Below are positions 1 through 6,890 of a DNA stretch of 60,415 nt, piece after piece. The notes under the pieces are model-generated. The model ran no database searches and was not told the origin of the DNA. It was given only the letters and a program-made list of their open reading frames with translations. Position 1 is the stretch's first letter; each line of letters starts with the position of its first letter. The position numbers and the translations under genes are program-made. Source of the stretch: an uncultured Aquimarina sp. (GTDB taxonomy: Bacteria > Bacteroidota > Bacteroidia > Flavobacteriales > Flavobacteriaceae); the NCBI GenBank assembly GCA_947489195.1, contig CANLCT010000023.1, positions 1 to 60,415 of the forward strand. The letters are read 5' to 3'.

Positions 1-1
1 T

Positions 2-58
2 GACAAAAAGCCTGGTATTAAAATTCAAGATTTTTTACCTAATATCGGTATAAGTTAA
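2..58 (+). CDS. C-terminal end of a gene cut by the window edge
   Basis: The second frame is open from the window start to a TAA at 56-58 and would give an 18-residue tail ending FLPNIGIS. Nothing more can be said about function. It may be the true end of an upstream gene, or the same decayed gene as the open frame that starts at 43, since the two lie next to each other in different frames. Confidence 0.3.
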   Translation, partial: DKKPGIKIQDFLPNIGIS

Positions 59-414
59 ATCGAACTCACGTTATTTACATTAATTATCCTGCTGAACACG
101 AGAAATTCTCACCGTTTTTAAAAGGTTTTTACAGAGCATCTGACATTGAAAAGAGTGTAGAATTTAATGTTGGTAATTGGATAATGGTTTATGTCTCTAA
201 AAATGACAAGGAATATGACAATGTAAACCCTGTGAATGAAAAAAATGACAGCTACATATATGACTTTGGTGGAAAAATAAAAAAACTAAAATCAGCTGAG
301 GAAATGTTTAAACTAATATCATTTGATAAGAGTAATTATCATCATATAACTGATATTATTCCAAATAAATCAGCTGAAAAATTAGAATTAAAACCTTGGT
401 GGAAATTCTGGTAG
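43..414 (+). pseudogene. Open frame without a start codon; probable 5'-truncated or frameshifted gene
   Basis: The frame is open from 43 to a TAG at 412-414, but the first ATG is at 184. The 47 codons before that ATG read like real protein, with a stretch INYPAEHEKFSPFLKGFY. This suggests that the coding sequence once began further upstream. The C-terminus is rich in Trp (KPWWKFW). No family is recognised. A short protein of 76 residues starting at 184 is the conservative alternative. The next gene starts 20 bases downstream, so the two could be co-transcribed. Confidence 0.4.
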
Positions 415-434
415 TAAAAAAACGTTAAAACTAA

Positions 435-992
435 TTGAAAAAAATAAACGATATAATTGAGTTTTTTAAACTCTTAAAATTGAGATATGCTGGTAATGTG
501 CCATATCAAAATATATTCATAATTGGCTTTTTTATAGGTTTTATAACCTATTTCAAACTTGAAAGAAATTGGATACCAATTGAGTTACTTATTTCAATAA
601 CTATCTGTTCAAGTATTTTAATTACGATCAGTTTTTGGAGATTTTACAAACGAGAATTAAACTTAATTTGGGCTTTTTTTCATAATTTGACCTATGGATT
701 TTTAATCTCATTTCTGTTTGTAATTAGTAATGATATTTTATCAAATAAACCTGAAATAACTAACCAATACTATATTAAAGATTTAAAGCTTGTATATGGA
801 AATGGTAATAGAAGACAAAGCACTTTAAAACCTGAATTTATAATTGAAATAGATGGAAAAGATAGAGTTTTTAATGTTCACGACTCAAGATTTAAACAAT
901 TTGTGAATAATAGAAAAGCTTACTTGACTATAAAAAAAGGTTTTTGGGGATATGATATTGTTAAATCACTAAAGTTTGAAAACGAAATATAA
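435..992 (+). CDS. Hypothetical membrane protein with three N-terminal membrane segments
   Basis: This is a 185-residue protein that I do not recognise. The only sensible start is TTG at 435, giving MKKINDIIEFF. Three hydrophobic stretches lie at about residues 26-41, 49-67 and 77-100. A polar C-terminal domain of about 85 residues follows, with a VYGNGNRRQS turn and a DGKDRVF strand, and would sit on one side of the membrane. It follows the previous frame by 20 bases. The extreme AT content and lack of known homology are typical of accessory DNA. It could be an immunity-type or orphan membrane protein, but nothing in the sequence proves that. Confidence 0.55.
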   Translation: MKKINDIIEFFKLLKLRYAGNVPYQNIFIIGFFIGFITYFKLERNWIPIELLISITICSSILITISFWRFYKRELNLIWAFFHNLTYGFLISFLFVISNDILSNKPEITNQYYIKDLKLVYGNGNRRQSTLKPEFIIEIDGKDRVFNVHDSRFKQFVNNRKAYLTIKKGFWGYDIVKSLKFENEI

Positions 993-1286
993 AAAAAACG
1001 TTGGGTATCAATAGAAACCGTTGCACAAGCCCTTAATTTAAAAAAAGAAGCTTCAAAACAAGTGATTCAAAGAATAGTTATTCTGTGGAGTAAAATATTA
1101 AACTTGTAAAATTTAGAGTCTATAAAAACTTGCATAAAAATAATCTGTCGTGATCAATCACTTAATTGAAATATGGTAAATAATTCACCTTAATAATTCT
1201 TCAGACCTTACATAACTAAAAACACGAAATAATCGTATTTTTAGAAGATACTTGTGCAACAGAAATAATAGGTATAATTAATATAG
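993..1286. other. Gene-free stretch with a short coding remnant and an inverted 10-mer
   Basis: From 993 to 1109 the frame of the preceding gene stays open past its stop for 38 codons, reading VSIETVAQALNLKKEASKQ, then ends in TAA. This looks like the tail of a lost gene but could be chance. The 10-mer GTTGCACAAG at 1020-1029 recurs exactly in inverse orientation (CTTGTGCAAC) at 1251-1260, just before the regulator gene. A related CTTGTGCAAG lies near 2209. No clear promoter is seen. Confidence 0.3.
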
Positions 1287-1871
1287 ATGAGTGATATTGT
1301 TACATATTTAGGAAATCATATTAAACTATCTGCTCATGAAAAAAAATCATTAATTGATTTCACAAAGAAAAAAAAGCTATTAAAAAATGAGGTTTTTATG
1401 CACCAAGGAAGAATTTCTAACAAACTTGCTTATTTAGAAAAAGGTGCTTTTCGAATGTTTTACACAACAGAAAACGGAGATGAAGTTAATACGGAATTTA
1501 TTATTTCTAATGGTTTCATTACAGATTACATTAGTTTTCTAAAAGGTGAGGCTAGTTTGGTGACCATTTCAGCTATGGAAGATTCTGAAATTTTTATACT
1601 ATCTACAAAATCTTTAGACAAATTATTACTTCGTAAACTAGATGTGTTTGGAAAAAAATATATTCAAAAAAAATGCCTTCCTGTACTGTTAGATTACCAA
1701 ATCATTATTGCTGAAAAACCAGCTTTACGATACCAAATGCTTGAGCGCAAATATCCCGAATACATACAAAGAATTTCACAAAAACATATAGCTAGTTATT
1801 TGAAAATTAGACCTGAAACATTAAGTAGGATTAAAAGGAAATTTCTTGATCTAAATCAACTTAAGGCTTAA
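1287..1871 (+). CDS. Crp/Fnr family transcriptional regulator
   Basis: This 194-residue protein has the Crp/Fnr layout. A cyclic-nucleotide-binding-type beta-roll spans about residues 20-110 (FMHQGRISNKLAYLEKGAFRMFY, then a glycine turn at ENGDEVNTEF). A linking helix follows, then a C-terminal helix-turn-helix near residues 160-185 (ISQKHIASYLKIRPETLSRI). Bacteroidota carry many such proteins that do not bind cAMP and lack the FNR iron-sulfur cysteines; I see no N-terminal Cys cluster here. It is probably a cytoplasmic DNA-binding switch. Forty-seven bases separate it from the tautomerase-like gene downstream, which it may control. Confidence 0.85.
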   Translation: MSDIVTYLGNHIKLSAHEKKSLIDFTKKKKLLKNEVFMHQGRISNKLAYLEKGAFRMFYTTENGDEVNTEFIISNGFITDYISFLKGEASLVTISAMEDSEIFILSTKSLDKLLLRKLDVFGKKYIQKKCLPVLLDYQIIIAEKPALRYQMLERKYPEYIQRISQKHIASYLKIRPETLSRIKRKFLDLNQLKA

Positions 1872-1918
1872 TTATTAATTTTAGTTTCACCCTGTTATTA
1901 ATATTAAAAATTTAAACT

Positions 1919-2173
1919 ATGCCATTCGTTAATATCAGAACATTTAAAGGGGCTCTTTCTAATCAAGAAAGAAAAGAACTTCAAACCAAAATTACGGACT
2001 TATTAGTACAATATGAAGGAAAAGGAAATCCTGAATTTAAAAAGTTTGTCTGGGTGATGTTAGAGGAAGAAGAACCTAAAAATTGGATGCTGGGAGGAAC
2101 TACTATTTCAGATATGTTGGATAATAATCCTTCATATAAAAAAAATTATCTTGCCAATCGAACTGAAAAGTAG
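1919..2173 (+). CDS. Tautomerase family protein (4-oxalocrotonate tautomerase-like)
   Basis: This is an 84-residue protein starting MPFVNIRTFKG. After removal of Met, Pro2 becomes the N-terminal catalytic proline of the tautomerase superfamily. The beta-alpha-beta pattern is present: a first strand, then a helix at about residues 15-30 (NQERKELQTKITDLLVQY), then a second strand (KKFVWVMLEE). The size is slightly above the usual 60-80 residues. The family isomerises enol/keto forms of small oxo-acids; the substrate here cannot be told. It lies 47 bases behind the Crp/Fnr gene on the same strand. Confidence 0.8.
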   Translation: MPFVNIRTFKGALSNQERKELQTKITDLLVQYEGKGNPEFKKFVWVMLEEEEPKNWMLGGTTISDMLDNNPSYKKNYLANRTEK

Positions 2174-2251
2174 AAGCAACTATAGCTAAACAGAGTAACC
2201 CTTGTGCAAGTATTTGATTATAAAAAGTAAGTGATTCTAAATGATGTTATT

Positions 2252-2407
2252 TTATGCAGTAAAAATTTGTTTATAAATTTCTGAATCTACAACAGCATGA
2301 TTAGCAAATGCTTTTTTATTAGGCATTAAATTTATAGCTTTAACAAAAGTATTTGCTTGTGCTACGGGTAAATGGTAATGTGCTTTTTTGAACACAGATA
2401 TTTACAT
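2252..2407 (-). pseudogene. Remnant of a reverse-strand gene (C-terminal piece)
   Basis: On the minus strand the frame ending at TAA 2254-2252 reads about 50 residues with good protein character, including PVAQANTFVKAINLMPNKKA and ending EIYKQIFTA. It has no start. A different frame just upstream (MATALNVNICVQK, starting near 2431) appears to continue into it across a run of six A's. The simplest reading is the tail of a decayed gene broken by a frameshift. I do not recognise the family. Confidence 0.35.
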
Positions 2408-2440
2408 TAAGCGCTGTAGCCATTAAAACCAGATAACTAG

Positions 2441-3151
2441 ATGAAACGATTTTTTTTGTTAATACTATTAATATCCAATTTTGTAATACAAGGACAAAAA
2501 AATATCTATACAGAAATAGATACAAATCCTCAAAGTAGGATATCAGAAAAAGGGCTTATTAAAAATTCTCAGATTCAAGAATTAGAAAGGTTTAAAAAAT
2601 TCAAAAGACAGTTAGATACCACCTACACTAGCAACTATTTAGAAAAAATTAGAAATTATTCTAAGGATTCACTTAAAACTCTGGCTATAAAATTAATTAG
2701 CATTAGGGAGTTACAAGAAAAAAAATTACTTAAAAAAGATATTAAGCTAAATGTGTCGTACTATATAAATCTTTTAGACGATTTGAAATCAAGTCAAATA
2801 AGCGTTGATGAATATTATTTCTTAGAGCAGGAGTTAGCCTATTATTCGTTAGAAAAACAAAAGAATAGATTGCTACTAAGCATGATTTTAAATATTATTT
2901 TTTTCGCTGTAATAGTCTTTTTTTCAATTTTTGTTTACATAAAAAAGAAGAATAAAAAATTAAAGATTACGGAAGAACTTAGTAAACAAGAGTATAAAAT
3001 AAAAGAGTTTATTGTTGATGGAAAAAGTAATAAAGAAATCGCAGAAGAACTATTTATTAGTCTTAATACTGTAAAAACACATATTACTAACATATACAAC
3101 AAGTTAAATGTATCTAATAGAAGGGAGCTTATTGTAAAATTCAAAAAATAG
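2441..3151 (+). CDS. Membrane-anchored LuxR-type (HTH) regulator
   Basis: This 236-residue protein has a signal peptide (about residues 1-18, mature end QKNIY) and a 125-residue periplasmic, mostly helical charged region. One membrane helix follows (about 144-167, ending in IKKKNKK), then a cytoplasmic LuxR/GerE DNA-binding domain (178-236). The HTH shows IKEFIVDGKSNKEIAEEL and SLNTVKTHITNIY. Many flavobacterial proteins of this kind carry long TPR arrays before the membrane helix; here the sensor part is short. It probably senses something outside the cytoplasm and binds DNA while still in the membrane. The next gene (3248) encodes an exported protein on the same strand and is a possible target. 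Confidence 0.85.
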   Translation: MKRFFLLILLISNFVIQGQKNIYTEIDTNPQSRISEKGLIKNSQIQELERFKKFKRQLDTTYTSNYLEKIRNYSKDSLKTLAIKLISIRELQEKKLLKKDIKLNVSYYINLLDDLKSSQISVDEYYFLEQELAYYSLEKQKNRLLLSMILNIIFFAVIVFFSIFVYIKKKNKKLKITEELSKQEYKIKEFIVDGKSNKEIAEELFISLNTVKTHITNIYNKLNVSNRRELIVKFKK

Positions 3152-3247
3152 TACAGGGACTAGTACTTAATTCACCCGTATTACAAGCAGCTAACCAGCA
3201 TGTAAACCTTTTCATTTGTAGCAGTATTAATTTAATAACTGATAAAA

Positions 3248-4423
3248 ATGAAAAAAACAATTTTAATAACATGGTTCCTGTTAATTTACTCAAGCGTTAT
3301 ATTTTCTCAGGAAGAAGAGAAATCAAAACCAAAAAAAATATACGGTATAGCAAAGGAAAATAAACCTGTTTTGTACTATGCTAATCAATCGCGATTATGG
3401 AAAAATTTAATAGAAAAGGACCCTCATTATGCTGAAGGCTGGAATAATTATTACAGAGCTGAAAGAGCTAAACTTCAATTAGAAAAGCCGGACTTATGGT
3501 CAAATAATAAATTAGGCTTTTATCAAAGGCTATCTCCTATTATAGTTGAGGCTAAAAAATTTATTGGAAACACATTTGATTATTATTGGATAAAAGGATA
3601 TAATTCTTCTGGACAAACACATATTGATGCTTTAAAACAAGCGTATTTAATAGATTCGGAAAGAGATGAAGTATATGGAGAATTACTTGTGCATTATATA
3701 AAGTATTTGAATGCAAAGGAGTGTGTCAATTTTGGAAAACGAATATTAGCAAATAATATTTATAGTGATGCAAATCTTAAATGGAATTATAACGCTTTGA
3801 TATCTGTTGAAAAAAATGGGGTAATAATTTCAAGCGGTGATATTGATGGAATTCCCAAATGGGTTTTACAGTATGGAGCTAATGTTCGAAAAGATGTTAT
3901 GGTAACCAATGCATGGCTACTTGCTGAGAATGAGGAATATCGAAAAAAAACTTACAGCAAAATAGGGATGAGCTTACCGAAATTAAAAGCATCAGATTTT
4001 AAAAATATGATGTCATATGTGGATTACTTGGCCTCAGATATCTTAAAAAGATCTCCAAAAGCTACGTATATTTCATCAGATATGCCTACACAATTTTTTA
4101 AAGAAAATGGGTTAGAAGGTAAAATGTATCTCGTAGGAAACCTTTTAAAGTATTCAAATAACAAATTTGATAATACACCTTTTCTAATTGATAATTTTGA
4201 AAATAAATACTATTTGGAACATATATTTAAAAATTTCCAAAATCACCAAGAAAATGAACTTGTTAAAACTTACCTTAATTCATCTTACTTGCCAGGTTTA
4301 AGGCATCTAAAAATACATTATCAATCAAATGGGAACACAATTAAAGAGAAATATTATACCTCTTTGATTGATAAAATTGTTCTTGATAGTGCAAAAAAGG
4401 AAGAAATATTTAATAATAATTAG
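3248..4423 (+). CDS. Exported protein of unknown function, helical-repeat-like
   Basis: This 391-residue protein has a clear signal peptide (MKKTILITWFLLIYSSVIFS, then QEEEKSK). The following part, LWKNLIEKDPHYAEGWNNYY, and the later DALKQAYLIDSERDEVYGEL resemble tetratricopeptide-like helical pairs, as in proteins with glycosyltransferase or TPR folds. A DILKRSPKATYISSDMPTQFF segment around residues 262-282 reads like a Rossmann-type strand. I cannot assign a family. It starts 97 bases after the LuxR-type gene. The stop is followed at once by a remnant in another frame, so the C-terminus here may not be the ancestral one. Confidence 0.6.
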   Translation: MKKTILITWFLLIYSSVIFSQEEEKSKPKKIYGIAKENKPVLYYANQSRLWKNLIEKDPHYAEGWNNYYRAERAKLQLEKPDLWSNNKLGFYQRLSPIIVEAKKFIGNTFDYYWIKGYNSSGQTHIDALKQAYLIDSERDEVYGELLVHYIKYLNAKECVNFGKRILANNIYSDANLKWNYNALISVEKNGVIISSGDIDGIPKWVLQYGANVRKDVMVTNAWLLAENEEYRKKTYSKIGMSLPKLKASDFKNMMSYVDYLASDILKRSPKATYISSDMPTQFFKENGLEGKMYLVGNLLKYSNNKFDNTPFLIDNFENKYYLEHIFKNFQNHQENELVKTYLNSSYLPGLRHLKIHYQSNGNTIKEKYYTSLIDKIVLDSAKKEEIFNNN

Positions 4424-4769
4424 TCCAGAATACAGCTTTTATCTTGTTGCAAAAAAATATAGCGTTGGAATTCCAAGTACAGATTATAGAATAGAGTTGC
4501 CGTGTTTAATTCAAAATATATCTCTTAATCCAGATGGAACAGGTTTATTTAAAGCTAATATTCATGGAGTGCCAGAAGGGTAAACAACCCCTTATCCTTT
4601 GACTTGGCTTTTAAATGATGATGAAACGAAAATACTGCTCAAGTTTTCTACCGGTGTTGAGGAATTCCCAATTGTTAATGAAACTATAATTGAACGGTTT
4701 TCCGAATCGTTATTGGATGATACCATCGGTATTCCTGGAAAGGTAGTTTATGAAAAAGAAATTAAATGA
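4424..4769 (+). pseudogene. Decayed gene fragment with an internal TAA
   Basis: One frame reads as continuous protein from about 4424 (SPEYSFYLVAKKYSVGIPS) to a TGA at 4767-4769 (ending GKVVYEKEIK), broken only by a TAA at 4581-4583. About 115 codons are preserved. No start codon of its own is present and the 5' side runs into the tail of the exported-protein gene. This looks like a gene that lost its 5' part and gained a stop. The family is not recognised. Confidence 0.5.
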
Positions 4770-4814
4770 TTGAGAAGAAAAATAACTAAGTTTTAGGCTG
4801 AATGTAAAAAAAAT

Positions 4815-4852
4815 AAAAGACCACAATTAGATATTGCTAGTTGTGGTCTTTT
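4815..4852. terminator. Bidirectional hairpin terminator
   Basis: A perfect 12-bp stem (AAAAGACCACAA at 4815-4826, paired with 4841-4852) encloses a 14-nt loop. The A and T runs at its edges let it serve the plus-strand remnant and the minus-strand SPOR gene. Confidence 0.85.
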
Positions 4853-4880
4853 GCTTTCTGTCTTGTGATTTTATGAGAAT

Positions 4881-5282
4881 TTATTTTTCAGGTTTAAATA
4901 TGAAAGCATGCGGAAAACTTTTGCTTATTTTCATTAGCGCTCTATCTGCTTCTAAACGAGTTTGAAAATTGCCAACCCATACTTTGTAGTTGGGCGTTTC
5001 ATATTCAATTTTTCCAGTCCAATCCGTAAATTTTGTATTAAAATTGCTTAAAACAGAATGGGCTTTGTTTAAGCTTCCGTAATATAATTGTATTTTAAAA
5101 TTGTCTTTGTTGTTTTCTGAAAATTTAGTTTTCACCAGTTTTTCAATATTAGAATTGGCATTTATGTTAACAGTAGCCGTGGTGTTTTGGTCAGAAAAAG
5201 AGCTGTTTGTGTCTTTTTGTGCTTGACTTACAATGCTAAATGCCGAAAAAATTAAGAAGAAAACTTGAAATTTAACTTTCAT
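4881..5282 (-). CDS. SPOR domain-containing exported protein
   Basis: This 133-residue protein has a signal peptide (mature end QKDTNSS) and a Thr/Asn-rich linker. A SPOR domain covers about residues 60-132 (FKIQLYYGSLNKAHSVLSNF, then YKVWVGNFQTRLEADRALMKI). SPOR domains bind peptidoglycan lacking stem peptides, usually at division sites, so the protein is probably periplasmic and wall-bound. It diverges from the alternative complex III operon across a 220-bp intergenic region. A perfect -7 box lies 24 bases upstream of its start. Confidence 0.85.
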   Translation of the reverse strand: MKVKFQVFFLIFSAFSIVSQAQKDTNSSFSDQNTTATVNINANSNIEKLVKTKFSENNKDNFKIQLYYGSLNKAHSVLSNFNTKFTDWTGKIEYETPNYKVWVGNFQTRLEADRALMKISKSFPHAFIFKPEK

Positions 5283-5305
5283 TTGGTTGTAATTTATGAT
5301 CTATA

Positions 5306-5313
5306 CAAATGTA
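5306..5313 (-). promoter_or_regulatory. -7 box of the SPOR gene promoter
   Basis: On the minus strand this reads TACATTTG, a perfect match to the Bacteroidota -7 element TAnnTTTG. It lies 23 nt upstream of the ATG at 5282, leaving a short A-rich leader. Confidence 0.5.
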
Positions 5314-5411
5314 AAAGAAAAGCTTATACACTTATAGAAAAACTTTATTTAGAATTTTTATAAATTAGGTTTTAAGCTTTGGCTAACATTTTTCAAACCG
5401 ACTTTATGTAG

Positions 5412-5419
5412 TACTTTTG
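5412..5419 (+). promoter_or_regulatory. -7 box of the act-cox operon promoter
   Basis: TACTTTTG matches TAnnTTTG and is followed by C, as is common in this phylum. It lies 83 nt upstream of the first gene (actA). No clear TTG is seen at the expected -33 distance, so the match rests on the -7 box alone. Confidence 0.45.
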
Positions 5420-5502
5420 CTCTGCAAATTCATGCATGCTTTTTTGTAATTGTTAGCTACAGAATTCGTGCCAAAAATTAGATGATAACTCTATAATTTA
5501 AT

Positions 5503-6792
5503 ATGAAACAGGTAAAACACCGAAATTCAGTTTCTAAACTACTTCTTTTAGGTCTTGCATTTCTTCTTACGTTTTCAACAACAACTACTACATATGCTCA
5601 AGCTGATGCAGCTAAAGGTAAAGAGTTGTTTAATTCACTATGTGCAGCTTGTCATAAGCGTTACAAAAAGGCTACAGGTCCGGCACTGTTTGGTGTTACG
5701 GAACGTCATAGTACAGAATGGCTTTATAAGTGGATAAAAAATAGTACTGCATTAATTGCTTCGGGAGACGCTGAAGCTATTGAGATTTATGAGCAGTTTA
5801 ATAAAACGCCAATGAATGCGTTTCCGCAATTATCAAATGCGGATATCGATAATATACTAGCCTACGTAATGGAGCCTAAAGCTGCTCCTGCTGCAGGTGC
5901 TACTCCTGTAGTTAAAGGAGGTGCCGCAGGTGGTTCTGATTCGAGTTCTGTTAATTCTGTGGTTTTAGGGTTGATGGCGCTTGTATTACTTGTTTTGGTA
6001 GGTGTGTTATTTATAGTGAATAAGACATTGCGTCAATTTGCAAGTGCAAACAATATAGAGTTACCTGTAAAAGAGAAAAGAAAGCCAATTTGGAAAGCTT
6101 TTATCGAAAATCAATTTTTGTTGTTGGTTTCAGCAGTGTTTTTGTTGTTGTTAAGTGGGTATTTTGTATACGGTTATTTAATGCAGGTTGGTGTTGATCA
6201 GGGGTATGAGCCGGTGCAGCCAATACATTATTCGCATAGAATTCATGCAGGAGATAATAAGATAGATTGTAAGTATTGTCATTCATCTGCTAGGGTGTCT
6301 AAGCATTCGGGTATACCATCGTTGAATGTGTGTATGAATTGTCATAAATCTATTGGTGAGGTTGCTGAAGCGACTCAGGCTGAAGGTTTGGCAGAATATG
6401 GTGTGGATTACAATAAGCAGATTCAGAAATTGTATAAAGCTGTAGGTTGGGATGCGGATAAGCAAGCTTATACGGGTAAAACCGAACCAGTAAAGTGGGT
6501 GCGTATTCATAATTTGCCAGATTTTGCATATTTCAATCACTCACAGCACGTAATGGTAGCAGGGGTTAAGTGTCAGAAATGTCATGGTCCCGTTGAGGAA
6601 ATGGAAATTATGTATCAACATGCTCCGTTAACTATGGGTTGGTGTATTAACTGTCATAGAGAGACTAATGTAAAGGTGGAAGGAAATGCTTATTATGAAA
6701 AAATTCATGAAGAGCTTTCTAAAAAGTACGGTGTTGATAAGCTTACGGCTGCTCAAATGGGTGGTTTAGAGTGTGGAAAGTGTCACTATTAA
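5503..6792 (+). CDS. actA: Alternative complex III subunit A, multihaem cytochrome c
   Basis: This 429-residue protein belongs to the menaquinol:cytochrome c oxidoreductase called alternative complex III. After a signal peptide (mature end QADAAKG) comes a monohaem cytochrome c domain with CAACH at residue 47. A membrane helix at about 150-172 and a second near 200-222 follow. A multihaem domain then carries CXXCH at residues 256, 277, 357, 381 and 424, making six haem sites in all. It passes electrons within the periplasm toward cytochrome c or the oxidase. First gene of an eight-gene run ending at coxA. The N-terminal monohaem domain is additional to the five-haem core of the subunit. Confidence 0.92.
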   Translation: MKQVKHRNSVSKLLLLGLAFLLTFSTTTTTYAQADAAKGKELFNSLCAACHKRYKKATGPALFGVTERHSTEWLYKWIKNSTALIASGDAEAIEIYEQFNKTPMNAFPQLSNADIDNILAYVMEPKAAPAAGATPVVKGGAAGGSDSSSVNSVVLGLMALVLLVLVGVLFIVNKTLRQFASANNIELPVKEKRKPIWKAFIENQFLLLVSAVFLLLLSGYFVYGYLMQVGVDQGYEPVQPIHYSHRIHAGDNKIDCKYCHSSARVSKHSGIPSLNVCMNCHKSIGEVAEATQAEGLAEYGVDYNKQIQKLYKAVGWDADKQAYTGKTEPVKWVRIHNLPDFAYFNHSQHVMVAGVKCQKCHGPVEEMEIMYQHAPLTMGWCINCHRETNVKVEGNAYYEKIHEELSKKYGVDKLTAAQMGGLECGKCHY

Positions 6793-6890
6793 GGAAGAAT
6801 GTTTTTCTTTCCGAGAAGTCGGAATACTCTTGAGGTTGAATTAGGAGTTGAAAACTTTAAAATAATTTAAGAAGCAAATAAGTTATATAT

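Noticed and set aside
415..1010. Possible integron attC sites: both accessory frames are followed by an A run and CGTT, and GTTGGGT at 1000 fits the core consensus.
   Set aside because: No matching inverse core or foldable 50-150 bp site lies between stop and core, and no integrase is seen.
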